From Engraulis encrasicolus (taxonomy: Eukaryota > Chordata > Actinopteri > Clupeiformes > Engraulidae), in contig NC_085869.1 of the NCBI RefSeq assembly GCF_034702125.1, forward strand, positions 16,815,044 through 16,879,043: 64,000 nt of DNA, written 5' to 3'. The translations under genes were made by a program, and so were the position numbers. Below the pieces are notes generated by a model that saw only the letters and a program-made list of their open reading frames with translations, did no database searches and had not been told where the DNA came from. Position 1 is the stretch's first letter, and every line of letters starts with the position of its first letter. Shown piece after piece: positions 1-11,141 of this stretch.

Positions 1-700
1 TATTGAAAATCAATGCCTAATTGTGCATGAACAAGACATTTGTGAATACATGCCTAACAAATGGTTGAATTTGCTTAGTACATGCCTTGCAAGTTACTTA
101 TACAGCAGGCATTAACATTAGTGCTAATAGATGTAACGCTAAAATAAAGTGTTACCCCTGTTTTCAGTTGTCCACTGCAGTGTTGCAGTGTTTCATGCTC
201 GCTCTCTTGTGTTAGATAGCGTGTCCTCTTAAGCGAAATGAAGAGGAGTCCAGGCTAGCAGGGGTGCTTTCATTATGCTTCCTTTTTGGCTCAACCTTGC
301 CCTCAGCAAGAGAGAAAAAGACTAACGAGCTTTATTTTTGTATGATGTGAATTAAAAGACACCCTTTTGCAGTGTGAGTGCCTGGCTTGATGTGTGTGTT
401 CAGTTGTGTGTGTCTGTGTGGTCGTTGAGTGTTTTCAAGGTTTTTCTTCAGGGTCAATACTGATCTGTCTGTGGCTCGGTGTACTCTACTTCCCGTCTCT
501 AACTTCTCATATGCTGGACTCTTTCCAATGAAAGGCTGTTTTTTTACGGTACAATCGACCTTCTGCTATAGTTCCTCTGTTATCTTTAAATCTTTAAAGA
601 TAGGCTATGTCTGGTTTAGTCTTGGGCCCCTACAGTTATTTTCCTGTTATAACACGACACGATTATTACTCTGAATTTGCACTACTAAGAGAGTGGTATG
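1..700. other. Intergenic DNA, nothing recognised
   Basis: AT-rich sequence without splice-supported exons, RNA genes or a repeat family that I can match elsewhere in the window. A short TG-rich patch lies near 385-425. Confidence 0.5.
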
Positions 701-739
701 AGACATGGTATGAGAGTGGTATGAGTGGTGGTGGTGGTG

Positions 740-862
740 GGGGGGCGGGGGGGGTCGGCTGAATTGGGTTCTCATTACATTGTATGTATTGGGTGGGGGT
801 CCCCTTTCAGATGAATTTGTCCTGGGCCCAGCCAAAGCTGTCAGCGGCCCTGGAGACACGGT
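740..862 (+). mobile_element. MITE family B fragment (CAGGGC...GTCAGCGGCCCTG)
   Basis: Shares the block running from gggttctcattacattg to gctgtcagcggccctg with copies near 8715, 16135, 19101 and 29661. The left part is degraded into a G-run, so this copy is truncated. Confidence 0.6.
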
Positions 863-1214
863 ATGTATCTCGAGATAAAACTTTCCAGTACCACAGTGAG
901 TAACACAAACATCAAATGGAGTAGTCCACATACAATGAAAGAGGGAAGTATGCAAATTCCCCTAGGGAAGCGATCCTATCTGGACATTCAGTGTGACATT
1001 GTTATCTGCAAAATTGAACCATATCTACTGTACCGTATGAGCTCCATGTAGCCAGCTCTCCACCTTCATTTTCATATTCATATTGCAGAACTAAAAAGTG
1101 AATAAATTCAACCTCATGAGTCACTCCATGAATGCAGCACATTGCTTTCAGCAAGCTGTTTTTTTTTTTATAGCAAAAACCTACTATGCACTCTCCTTGG
1201 TGATGCCTTCAGTC

Positions 1215-1447
1215 CAGGGCTGGACTGGGGCAGAAATAGGACCCCGGCACTTTTGGCTTAAAGGGGCCCCTCATAATAAGCGGTGCAGAACTGACTCACC
1301 GGTGGGCCCTGCACCCTTTTGGGCCAGTATTTTCAGAAATGTAAAAAAAATAAATCTTTTTTTTAAACATTTCTGAATATAGGGGCCCAAAAGGGTGCTG
1401 TGCCCACCGGGAAATGCCCTCTATGCCAGATGGCCATTCCAGTCCTG
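1215..1447 (+). mobile_element. hAT-like MITE, family A (CAGGGCTGGACTGG termini)
   Basis: Terminal inverted repeats CAGGGCTGGACTGG and a degenerate complement ending ccagtcctg. It is flanked by cttcagtc and cttcaggg, a decayed 8-bp target duplication. The interior contains the gggcccctcataataag and cccaccgggaaatgcc blocks shared by five other copies in this window. There is no coding capacity, so it would need a transposase supplied from elsewhere. Confidence 0.8.
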
Positions 1448-1734
1448 CTTCAGGGTGCCTCCCTTCACTGACACATCAAGAGAGTAGTGTCACAGCTACC
1501 TGTCGGAGGCAGGGAACTGTGAGGAGCAGCTTCATTTGGGGCTGAATACTGAGGAGTCTTGAGGATATTTTCGTACGCTTCAAATTTGTGACAGTATTTT
1601 GGTTGCGCAAATGTAGCTGTTATTCGCTCCACTGATATCCACTTAGGACGTCGTATTCACATATCGCCTCTGCGAAAAAGATCAGAAAATATTGTGCATG
1701 CTTAAAATAAGTTAATTCTTCTACCCTTCACTGA

Positions 1735-2281
1735 CAGGGCCGTAACCAGGGTGGTGTATAAAGACTGAATTTTTCATTGTTGATCATATATCGATTTTCA
1801 TCATCATAGATACATTTTACTAGCCTGGTCCTGACCATCCCATAATACTACTATTTAATTTCGTATTTATGGTCTGGCATTTGTTTGCTCTGAAGTGATT
1901 GTAGGAAGCAGGAAGTTTGCACTCAGTTATGGTTTGAAATTATTGGACACCTCTCACCCAATCGCTGGCAGTTACTCAACAACAACATCGCGCAGACCAA
2001 TGGCTCTGGCGCAGATGTGTACGTCATTGTCACGAGCGTCCTCCCCCTTTCGCCCCCACGTGGGGGGCGTATTTGATTATTGGCTGTTTTCTGGGGGGGG
2101 GCGTTGCGATCAAAATTCTACTGCTCCAGGCACTCCACAGAGAAGCACGGCCAGACTACAGTAGTGGAGCCAATCCTTTGGCGGAAGTACGTAGGATGGC
2201 TCGCGAGGCTAACATTTTACATTACTGAAAAATAATACAGAGGACATGATCTCTGTATCCTCAATGGTAGTTACGACCATG
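1735..2281 (+). mobile_element. hAT-like MITE, family C (CAGGGCCGTAAC termini)
   Basis: Starts CAGGGCCGTAAC and ends gttacgaccatg, with a perfect 8-bp target duplication ttcactga at 1727-1734 and 2282-2289. A second, uninterrupted copy lies at 8171-8441. This copy is interrupted by another element at 1821-2211. Confidence 0.85.
1821..2211 (+). mobile_element. Nested element with TAGCCT termini
   Basis: Inserted into the family C MITE. Termini TAGCCTggtcctgaccatcc and ggatggctcgcgAGGCTA are inverted repeats of each other with mismatches. Flanks are acattttac at 1812-1820 and 2212-2220, an 8-9 bp target duplication. No coding capacity was seen. Confidence 0.8.
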
Positions 2282-2649
2282 TTCACTGACACATCAAGAG
2301 AGTAGTGGTACAGCTACCTGACGGAGGCAGGGAACCGTGAGGAGCAGCTTCATTTGGGGCCTGAATACTGAGGAGTCAGATATTTCCGTACGCTTCAAAT
2401 TTGCGGCAGTATTTTGCTTGTGCTTTGGTTGCTGAAATGTAGGTTTTATGTCGCTCCACTGATATCCACTTATGATGTTATAAGTAATCACATATCAGCT
2501 CTGCGTAAAGGATCATTAAATATTGTGCATGCTTAAAATAATTCTTCTACCTTGTACTTCAATAATACTATTCTAGACTGTGGGTGCACTATGTCAGCTG
2601 GACCTGTTATGATTTCTTATGTGTGCAGTAGATTAGGGCCGAAGCCCCT

Positions 2650-2815
2650 TAATGAACGCCGCACCTCCTGTGTCACGCTGTAATAGACATTGAAAGTTAA
2701 CTACTATAGTACTACACTACTATGACAGTGCACGGGGCCTTTAGTAATACATTATGACTTGGTCATTGCCATTCTGGTAACAGCTAATTTATATAGCCGT
2801 GTCTTGAGGGGTTAT
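2650..2815 (-). repeat. Interspersed repeat, family D
   Basis: Complement of the sequence at 36908-37078 and 60261-60440: landmarks gccccttaatg, gttaactactatag and ggtcattgccattctggtaacagc. A non-coding dispersed repeat. The rest of 2553-3389 shows nothing recognisable. Confidence 0.65.
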
Positions 2816-3389
2816 TGTTGGAGCATACGGGCGCCATGACAACACCTGTCGTGAAAAAAACGAGCATTTCTGGGGGCTTATCTGTGGCACAGAAATCAGA
2901 CACCAATTTTTTGTGAAAGTTCTACCTTGCATTGTTTTAATGCATGAAGTGTTCCACTTTAGACATTCTTAAAACTTGTGGACATTCACACCTTGCCGCA
3001 TTATGCCTTTCTGCATTCAATATGATATTAAAGAATGTGCTTGAATAATCATTAGGATAGTGATTAAATTGTGACACAAATTATGACCGGACATCAAGAG
3101 AAAATGCAGAAGGGAAAAATGTGTTTATCCCAGTCTGCCAGTCTGTGCTATGACATCATGCAGTCACAATAATTTAATGACGTTATTCAAACATTAAAGT
3201 AGTAGGCAAGAAAAGCGTATAGGCATCCCATCAATGTGGAAAAAGTAAGTCCTTGTGCATTTCACACACACATATACAACTATGCGTTATCATCCGCTGG
3301 TCATTACCATAATAATAGAGGATGCAACACATTGCACACTCGACAAGTCGGGGAGGAATGTTAACCAGAAAGCCTTTTACTCATACAGT

Positions 3390-3651
3390 CAGGGCCGGCG
3401 CTAGGCATAGGCAGACTAGGTGGTCACCTAGGGCGCCAAATGTCCTGGCTGGCACCACAGAATTACAATATTAAGCTAAATAAAGCATCAAAAGTTTACA
3501 TTTAATGGACACTCAGTACGAATACATGGTACTGGATCAGCTGTGCTCGATCAGATATATGCCACCATGTTTACAGATGCTGATGACAAATTCTACAAAA
3601 AGGAAAGATTGGTGCTCGCCTAGGGCACCAAATTGCCTAGAACCGACCCTG
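3390..3651 (+). mobile_element. hAT-like MITE (CAGGGCCGGCGCTAGGC termini)
   Basis: Ends are cagggccggcgctaggc and gcctagaaccgaccctg, an imperfect inverted pair. Flanks catacagt (3382-3389) and aatacagt (3652-3659) match at 7 of 8 bases. Non-autonomous. Confidence 0.8.
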
Positions 3652-3659
3652 AATACAGT

Positions 3660-4638
3660 ATGTATGAGACATTCCCAGCACACTCTGCTCCTTCTTGATA
3701 GCAAAATGCCTTCTCTTTTCCTGTTATGCAGCAATTCACTGAATGCAAAGTTTTCCCCCTGCTGCAATCCACTCGACCAGACACTCTGATGGGCAGGTCA
3801 CCGAGAGAGATACCAGCAAAACGTAATGCACGGTGCATATGTTTGGGGCAAGGAGAGGTATTTCTGTACAAGATGTTACAATGATGTTCTGTAGGCCATT
3901 GTCTTAGTTGAACATACCTCTGCAGGATGCCGAGCGCACCGCGCGGCGTAGCAATCATCTGCTTTCTGATGTGTTTCGGCGCTTCAAGATTGCATGTTGC
4001 CTGGGGTCAAGTGAATGCATTCCATTTCATATGACAGTCATTTTTTTTTCACCATGATGCTTCTGTCTTATCTCTCTTGAAAACCTGTTTCTTACTCCGG
4101 AGGTTTCCTGTCAGCGTGGCATACCAGCGAATGATTGAAACTGTGCACAAGGCAGGCCATCTCCCTTGTTGTTCCTTCCAATGTGTCCCCTTTCGTAGAC
4201 TACTCCTTTTAGTTCTTTCCTGTTTCATATGCAGGTTCTACCCTGCGTGGTGTACTGTCCAGATCCTTCCATCGTGACTTGCAGATTTTTTTGTTTTTCC
4301 AATGTATCAGCCCTCACAGTCACAGTCATTCATGTCAGTCGGGAATGACCAAAACAATCTGATTGCTCTCGATGTGGTCATAATATCATCTTTGGAGAGC
4401 CTAATGAGTTGTGACGGTGAAGACTGGTGGCCATGCGGCACACAGACTGATAATGTCATTTCGGGGGGCTTACGTCCATATAATAGCTCTTATTCCTTTG
4501 CATCAGTGCCCTAAAATAACCCCCCCTCTCCTCGAGCCTTTGTTACCTTGTGACAGTAGCAAGATGAATGAGTGTTGGATTTGCACATATTACAAGCCAT
4601 CTATGGGGGACCACGCGGCGTCTGTCTGTGGGCAGAGC
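3660..4638. other. Intergenic DNA, nothing recognised
   Basis: No repeat family shared within the window and no plausible exon. The open frames here lack family features. Confidence 0.4.
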
Positions 4639-4792
4639 CATCTCATCTCTCCTCTCCTCTCCTCTCCCCTCTCCTCTCCTCCCCTCTCCTCTCCTCTCCT
4701 CTCCTCTCCTCTCCTCTCCTCTCCTCTCTCCTCTCCTCTCCTCTCTCCTCTCTCCTCTCCCCTCCTCTCCTCTCCTCTCCTCTCCCCTCAGC
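4639..4792 (+). repeat. (TCTCC)n microsatellite
   Basis: About 150 bp of near-pure tcctc/tctcc repeat. It gives several long artefactual open frames of Ser-Pro-Leu on + and Glu-Arg-Gly on minus, which are not genes. Confidence 0.95.
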
Positions 4793-4895
4793 CGCTCTCT
4801 GATTTACGGAGGGATCATCAGTCATTAAGCTTGGGCAGCCTCGCACACAACGCTGGTTGTGATGTTGATGAACAGCCTGCAGGAATACAGCCTGC

Positions 4896-5342
4896 CAGGG
4901 GCTGGACTGGGGGAGAAATAGGGCTGGGCACTTTTAGCTTAAACCATTTTAGCTTAAGCCCTTTTATGGGAAAGGGTGCCCTCTGCTTATTAAATGCTAA
5001 ATATCTCAGCCTCCGAAGCACATACAAACATGAAATAAGCTGCACTAAAAAGCTAGGACCCTCATTTTGCAATTTAGAATGTGTTCATTCAGCTCTAACA
5101 TACCCACATTTTTTAACAGAAAACCCTCACATCTCAAGAACCTGAATGCAGCGTTTATGTGTTTCCAGGCTAAAATGGGTTAAAGGGGCCCCTCATAATT
5201 CGTGGCACAGAACTGACTCACTGGTGGGTCCCGCGCCCTCGTGGGCCCCAATTCCCAGAAATGTAAACTGAAAACAGGGGCCCACGACGGTGCGGAGCCC
5301 ACCGGGAAATGCCCACTATGGCAGATGGCCAGTCCAGCCCTG
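4896..5342 (+). mobile_element. hAT-like MITE, family A, carrying a nested element
   Basis: Termini caggggctggactgg and ccagtccagccctg. The family A interior is interrupted after gcttaa and resumes at ttaaaggggcccctc, so a 240-bp element was inserted at TTAA. I found no clear flanking target duplication for the outer MITE. Confidence 0.8.
4943..5184 (+). mobile_element. piggyBac-like MITE inserted at TTAA
   Basis: Bounded on both sides by TTAA within the family A MITE. The inner ends are ccattttagc and gctaaaatgg, an inverted pair. TTAA target duplication is the hallmark of piggyBac. The body (gggaaagggtgccctctg to cctgaatgcagcg) recurs at 56841-57071 in DHRSX intron 2. Confidence 0.75.
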
Positions 5343-5706
5343 AATGCAGCCAGGGGGCTGAGGCAGGGAAAATGCCCCTCGGTTGGAATGATCTGTTGGA
5401 AAAGATTTATATCCTTTACAATGAGTGTTGGCATGCTCTGAGATTTCGTTAGAAGGAGGCGCACAGAGACGGGCTCAGCCACTGCCTGTCGTATATAGTG
5501 ACAATTTCGCTGATTTATCACTGTTGCCACAGATGCTGTATGTGAAACGCGAACAGTGTGATGCAATTCTATAGGCTGAATTACTGCTCTCTGCAATATG
5601 GGTGTCTTTTTTTGGAATGCATGCCAGATCTTTCACTGCTCTGTTTTGGAGGAATCACACACTGTAGTCAGAGAATAGTATATGAGAGAGAGATAAATCA
5701 GGCGGG

Positions 5707-5945
5707 TTCTTTTCCGGTATCCACTTTACATCGGTTGAACGCCCCTTTAGGAGAAACTTCGATTAGGAGACCTTCGGAGTCTTGAGACTGAGAATAAATG
5801 GAGTCCCCTTAGCGCTGTAGATGGCGGTAGCGCACGTCTTGTGCAAACACCACGAAAAGAGAAGAAGAAGAAGGAGGGACAACGCCCCCTTAGGAGACTG
5901 AATTTTGAGCACACTTCTTTGCATTGGATGGGCGGGTTTTAACAT
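5707..5945 (+). repeat. Interspersed repeat, family E, copy 1
   Basis: Shares ttttccggtatccacttta, gaacgcccctttaggaga, gatggcggtagcgcacgtctt and acaacgcccccttaggagac with 9937-10175. No RNA polymerase III boxes or inverted ends were clear, so the class is unknown. Confidence 0.7.
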
Positions 5946-6282
5946 ATCTTACTCTACTAGATGGTTCTTTGCTGTAATGCAAAGCCAAGGCTTTCCCCAT
6001 CTCACCGAGGAGGAAATCAACACAATATGGTGCACACACACACAGTAATTAAAAAGCAATCCATTCCTGTCTTTCAGCCAGTTGAAATTTAGAGGGCATG
6101 TCAATGGCATGTGCCTCTTTGCGTGTAATATGTTTTCTGGTAGGGGGAGGGTGCTTTCACATACAGTATGATTGCAATAAGTGAACACTCCACTGCACAA
6201 ACGAATGCTAAATAGGCCTACCTACAGAGTAATAGAAATACACAGATATAGCTATAAGATATAGATATAGACGCATATTTAG

Positions 6283-6658
6283 ATATAAACAGGCCAATGA
6301 TGTCAATATAAGACCACAGATATGGATGATTATGTCCTCGTTTGAGAGTCACTTTGTTATAAAGCATCTGCCAAATGCAATGTAATGTAATGTAATGTAA
6401 TGTAATATAAACAGGCCAATGATGTCAATATAAGACCACAGATATGGATGATTATGTCCTCGTTTGAAAGTCACTTTGTTATAAAGCATCTGCCAAATGC
6501 AATGTAATGTAATGTAATGTAATATAAACAGGCCAATGATGTCAATATAAGACCACAGATATGGATGATTATGTCCTCGTTTGAGAGTCACTTTGTTATA
6601 ACGCATCTGCCAAATGCAATGTAATGTAATGTAATGTAATGTAATATAAACAGGCCAA
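6283..6658 (+). repeat. Three tandem units of about 120 bp ending in (ATGTA)n
   Basis: Units start near 6283, 6406 and 6522, with a partial fourth at 6644. Each runs from tataaacaggccaatgatg to gcatctgccaaatgcaatg followed by aatgt repeats. The last part looks like a fish V-SINE tail, so a SINE 3' end seems to have been amplified in tandem. Confidence 0.9.
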
Positions 6659-7173
6659 AGATATAGATCAAAACAGACCAAAATGCTCAGCATCACCAGG
6701 CTATTTCTGCAGTCAGTCTATTTATTTATCTATCCGTATTCATCAGGCGAGCAGCTGGATACCAAGTGACCATAGTACATAGCTGTAGTAGATGAGTCAC
6801 CATGCAGGGCTGTCCTCGGGCTCCCATTAGTCCCCTTGACCTGTGCTCTACTACTCCCAAAGCTCTGGCACATTTCATTCATCAACATGGGCTGTATTGC
6901 ATCGTACATTTAGCCGTGTTCAACATGGGAGTCCATTTAACATCTTCTAATCTAGAGAGTATTTGGTCCCAAAGTGGTCTCTAAAAAAAATTTTTTTTCA
7001 ACTGTGCATTTTTGTTTACTGTTATGTGCATGTTCACAGGAAAAGGATCACTGCAAAGAAGTTTTGTTTATACTGATTGCAGTTGCTTTAAAATGCTAAG
7101 AGAATAAGTGCTTGATTTGATTTGAACAGTTGGGACAGATTGGGTAGGTGGGGGTGGAGGGTCAGTTACAAAA

Positions 7174-7348
7174 ACATGGGGGTGGCTGTGGCGCAGCATG
7201 CTAAGACCCCCACATTTGGGCTTGCATGCCCACGGAGACCCCGGTTCGAGTCCGGCCATCATCCTGCCCCATCTCTCTCTCCCAATCGTTTCCTGTCTAC
7301 TCTCATTGTGTCATGTAATAAAAAAAGGCAAAAAAGTCCCCAAAAATA
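7174..7348 (+). mobile_element. tRNA-derived SINE, family S1
   Basis: Starts with a tRNA-like ggtggctgtggcgcagcatg, has box B ggttcgagtcc at 7243-7253 and an A-rich tail with ggcaaaaaagtccc. Flanked by cagttacaaaa at 7163-7173 and 7349-7359, a perfect 11-bp target duplication, so the insertion is well preserved. Confidence 0.9.
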
Positions 7349-8170
7349 CAGTTACAAAACTATACGTAGATGGGGGCAGATACAAAAGCATAGACGTAGG
7401 CCTACTGTGTCTAGGCCAGTCGAGGATGCATGTGCTGCAGTGTTTTTAACCAAAGCTATCCCTTTGTCCCCCCCAGAAAATAACAAAATCCTGGGTTCGT
7501 GACCAACTGTGTGAGTGAGTCATTCAACACATTTATGAAACAATATGAAAGTCTTGCATAATCCATCCATGAGTTTAGATCCACACGTGTAGTATAGTAT
7601 GTGGGTGTGTGGGTGGTGCTTTAGGCAGTTTCTTAGATCACTAAATGACATGTATGGGTTCTTTTTGGGTTGCTGATGGTGCAGATAACTCTGCACATGC
7701 CCGAGCACGTTGGCTTTAGTTTTCTTTAAGAGCAGCTTAGAGCTTAAAGATCCATACTTTTATTCACATGCTTCAAGCCGGTAGGAGCTGCCTGAGCAAT
7801 AATGTATTCAGATGGTAAGCGTCTTAGCTGGAGGAGAGATTGAGCGTATATCCTGCAGCTTCGCACCACCCCTCAGGAGGACAGGGATTTCGGTTTGCTC
7901 TGCTTCTGCTCTGCTCTGCTTTGCACTGACATGCCATGATTAGCCAAAAGAGTTGTAGCGGCGTCACTTCTTATCTTAAGGCTCCAGCAGGTTTAGTACT
8001 AGTAGGCCTAATGGGGGCTGAGAGACGTGATAAAGCTCAGCTCACCTTCAGTTTGCCTCAGTTCAGCTGGGGTAGAGGTCATGGTCTGGCTGGTAGATGG
8101 TTCAATAATGTTCTTGTCTGATGGACACATCCTTTCAACGATTTCCAATTTCCTAATTTTTACTCATGTC

Positions 8171-8441
8171 CAGGGCCGTAACGAGACATTTTCAAAAACC
8201 GAGGTTGAATATTGCGTGCTGTATACTGCATACTGTACATTTAGAATGCTTCAAACTCTTCAGTCAAACTTTTAAGTTGGTTTTCAGTAGTCACTGTCTT
8301 GAGGATAAATGGGAGTGGCGTATAGAGAATGAATGTACGATTGTTGATCATAGATCGATTTTCATCATAGATAAATTTGACATTTCTGAAAAAAATAATG
8401 AGGACATGACCTCTGTGTCCTCAATGGTAGTTACAGCCATG
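8171..8441 (+). mobile_element. hAT-like MITE, family C, intact
   Basis: Begins cagggccgtaac and ends gttacagccatg. The target duplication ctcatgtc is perfect at 8163-8170 and 8442-8449. It serves as the uninterrupted reference for the copy at 1735-2281. Confidence 0.88.
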
Positions 8442-8714
8442 CTCATGTCTCAAACTCATGTCCATGTCTCAAAAACAAAAACGTAACAAAAACCAACATT
8501 GAGGTATGTCATAGGCATCCACATATTAAAAGCTGCATTTAAACAAAACTACTAGGTAGTCATTACTTTCTGATAACACGGACAACCAATAATTGCTTGC
8601 AAAACCAACTTATATGACTGTATGAGCTGATCTCCTCTCCAGCTTGTTTCACCATAGAAAAGTCATATGACTCACACAGGCATGAAATTGATTACACATT
8701 GCATATACTGACGG

Positions 8715-8874
8715 TCTGGGAAGCCGACATTGGGGGACAAAGAGGTCAGTTGTCTCGGGCCCAGGGAAATGGGGCCCCCAGATTTGGGTTCTCAATACAT
8801 TGCATGTATTGGATAAGGGGGGCCCTTCCGATTACTTTGTCCCGGGCCCAGCCAAAGCTGTCAGCGGCCCTGAT
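8715..8874 (+). mobile_element. MITE family B
   Basis: Contains gttgtctcgggcccaggg, tcaatacattgcatgtattgg and gctgtcagcggccctg, the family B landmarks. The left end is diverged and no target duplication was seen. Confidence 0.7.
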
Positions 8875-8925
8875 GAAGGTTGGGCTGAGCTCAGTGTGTC
8901 AGAGAGGAAGAGTCCAATTTCCTGC

Positions 8926-9082
8926 AGGTTAACCCCACACCACATGTTTACCCCCACGTCTAAGCAGATGGCGGGGTGTGGACGGAGGGCTGGGTGTACA
9001 GCCCCACACAGGTTAACCCCACACCACATGACATGTTTACCCCCACGTCTGCGGAGACCACGGGGTGTGGACGGAGGGCTGA
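8926..9082 (+). repeat. Two tandem copies of an 80-bp unit
   Basis: The unit from caggttaaccccacaccaca to gtgtggacggagggctg appears twice, near 8926 and 9009, with a 5-bp acatg insertion in the second. Confidence 0.85.
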
Positions 9083-9224
9083 ATGCAACAATGCAACACA
9101 GGTGATTTAGTGCTTTCTGTGTAATTTATAGAGCATGAAAATACAATTAAACGTCTGACCTTGGTCATGGTCCTCTCTGTTTCCTATCTTCACCACAGGG
9201 CTGCAGCACGAGGCGAAGAGACAC

Positions 9225-9386
9225 AATCTGAGTGGGGCACGCGTTTGCTATGCAGCTGACCGGGGTCCGATTCCGGCCCGGGTCCTTTGCCCATCCTTCC
9301 CCATCTTTCTCTCCCCATTCTCCATTCGCTTCCTGTCACAACCTTCACTATCCTGTCAAATAAAGGCAAAAAAATAAATAAAACTT
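9225..9386 (+). mobile_element. tRNA-derived SINE, family S1
   Basis: Degenerate box B ggtccgattcc near 9265, then cctttgcccatccttcccc and the tail tcaaataaaggcaaaaa, as in other S1 copies. Confidence 0.75.
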
Positions 9387-9507
9387 TTTTTGGGGGGGAA
9401 ATTTTGCCTTTTATACCCCCATCTACATAGGACAGTATGAGGGTGACACAGGGACGGATTAGCCCACTGAGCCACCACTACACCTTTTGTTTGGGGGGGC
9501 GGGGGGG

Positions 9508-9672
9508 GGGCTTTATGGGCCTTATTTTTGTGACAGGACACTCAAGACAGACAGGAAACAGGTGCGAAGAGACAGACGGGGAACCGGTCGGCAAAGGACC
9601 CGAGGCAGAATCGTATCTGTGTCGCCGGTGTAGCAGTACAGTGCCCTACCTTCTGAGCCACGGCAGGGCCCC
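9508..9672 (-). mobile_element. tRNA-derived SINE, family S1, reversed
   Basis: The complement of S1: gacagacaggaaacagg, ggcaaaggacccg and gccctacc...gccacggcagggcc. It sits head to head with the copy at 9225, with a degraded G-rich spacer between them. Confidence 0.75.
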
Positions 9673-9936
9673 AGATACATATTTTTTAAAGTAGATTAAC
9701 TGTACAACTGTCCAACATCCACATATTATGATTGTCATACACATATTTGTAACCGTACAGGACATAACTAGTAGCGTGCAACATATTAGCACCATGCAAC
9801 ATGATTGTGGATAAAGAAAATCCAACTGGCATGTACTATATATGTTTGGATATTCATGTATGTATGATACAGAATGCTGGTATCTTGGAGGGTTGTAGCA
9901 AAGAAAGTGGATGTAACCAAGAAGCGTCATTTTGTT

Positions 9937-10175
9937 TCCTTTCCGGTATCCACTTTATGTCGGGTGAACGCCCCTTTAGGAGACCTTCGGTTAGGAGACC
10001 TTCGGAGTCCTGAGGTTGAGAATCAATGAAGTCCCCTTAGCGCTGTAGATGGCGGTAGCGCACGTCTTGCGCAAACACCTCAAAAAGAGAAGAAGAAGTA
10101 GGGGACAACGCCCCCTTAGGAGACCCAACTTGAGCACACGCTTTTGCATTGAGTGGGCGTGGTTTGCGATATCTT
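9937..10175 (+). repeat. Interspersed repeat, family E, copy 2
   Basis: Second copy of the repeat at 5707, with the same order of blocks. It also keeps the gagaagaag purine stretch. Confidence 0.7.
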
Positions 10176-10505
10176 CGTTTGATTCAGTATTTTTGGTTGT
10201 AGAACACAGTCTTTTTCACAGCAGAAAAACATGGCTGAGGGAATGAAGGGATAAACGATGCAGATCCCTGCACCTGCCATCTGTGTTTGTGGCATCCTTA
10301 AGCAATGTATCTAACTCCAAGCTCCAACATGTTCTAGGAAACAGCCCATTTACATAAGTCACTACAGCTACGTTTCTGTCAAGAAATGCACAACATGTAC
10401 ATTTTCTTCATTTCAAAAGCTTGTGCAATGACCTAGTGGGTTATTACATACTGAGTACATAGTGTTGAGTGATGAGTGCAGGTTGCATGGAGTGAGGGTG
10501 AGTGA

Positions 10506-10638
10506 CAGGGCTGAACTGGTGGACTGGGGGAGAAATAGGGCCCGGGCACTTTTTTTTACATTTCTGAAAATAGGGGCCCATGAGGGTGCGGGGCCGACCG
10601 GGAAATGCCCGCTATGCCAGATGGCCAGTCCATCCCTA
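10506..10638 (+). mobile_element. hAT-like MITE, family A, internally deleted
   Basis: Termini cagggctgaactgg and ccagtccatccct. Perfect target duplication gtgagtga at 10498-10505 and 10639-10646. The interior is shorter than the 226-233 bp of the full copies. Confidence 0.8.
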
Positions 10639-10853
10639 GTGAGTGACACAGCGCTGTGTTTGTGGCATCCTTAAGCAATGTATCTAACTCTACAGTGGTC
10701 CAGGAAACAGTACATTTACATAACTGTCAAGAAATGCAACATGATATTTTTCTTCTTTTCAAAAGCTTGTGCAATGACCTAGTAGGTTATTACTGAGTAC
10801 ATAAAGTGTGTGGAGTGATGAGTGCAGGTTGCATGGAGTGAGGGTGAGAGTGA

Positions 10854-10981
10854 CAGGGCTGAACTGGGGGAGAAATAGGACCCGGGGACTTTTGGCTAAA
10901 TTTTTTTTTTTAGGCCTACATTTCTGAAAAGAGGGGCCCACCGGGAAATACCCGCTATGCCAGATGGCCAGTCCATTCCTG
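10854..10981 (+). mobile_element. hAT-like MITE, family A, duplicated copy
   Basis: Termini cagggctgaactgg and ccagtccattcctg. It was carried along in the tandem duplication of its neighbour rather than inserted separately. Confidence 0.75.
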
Positions 10982-11141
10982 GATGAGGAGTGCAGGTTGC
11001 ATGGAGTGAGGGTGAGTGCCACAACCACAGCTGCTTGTCATGCTGCCTGTTGGTGACGCATGTGTGTAATGATAAAAGCCTTGTGGAAGAAGTGACCTAT
11101 AAACGTCATCTGAGGTAGTCCTGCACCTTCCGGCACTGCTG

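Larger units (their letters stand above)
1464..2552. repeat. About 265-bp tandem duplication split by a transposon
   Basis: The segment 1464-1726 recurs at 2282-2552: both begin ttcactgacacatcaagaga and end tgcatgcttaaaataa...cttctacc. Between them sits the hAT-like element 1735-2281, inserted exactly at the junction. The two copies differ by small indels and substitutions. Confidence 0.85.
10280..11016 (+). repeat. Tandem duplication of about 370 bp carrying a MITE
   Basis: The block from gtttgtggcatccttaagca to gcaggttgcatggagtgagg occurs at about 10285 and again at about 10658. Each copy contains a family A MITE (10506-10638 and 10854-10981). A last partial repeat of gagtgcaggttgcatggag lies at 10987. 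Confidence 0.85.

Noticed and set aside
4411..5145. 244-codon frame, the longest in the window
   Set aside because: Runs across a TCTCC microsatellite and two nested MITEs.
6283..6658. Regularly spaced repeats suggesting a CRISPR array
   Set aside because: Whole units are repeated with no unique spacers, in a eukaryotic genome.
7243..7253. Box B motif suggesting a tRNA gene
   Set aside because: The tRNA-like part continues into a SINE body with target duplications; same for 12383, 28027 and other S1 copies.
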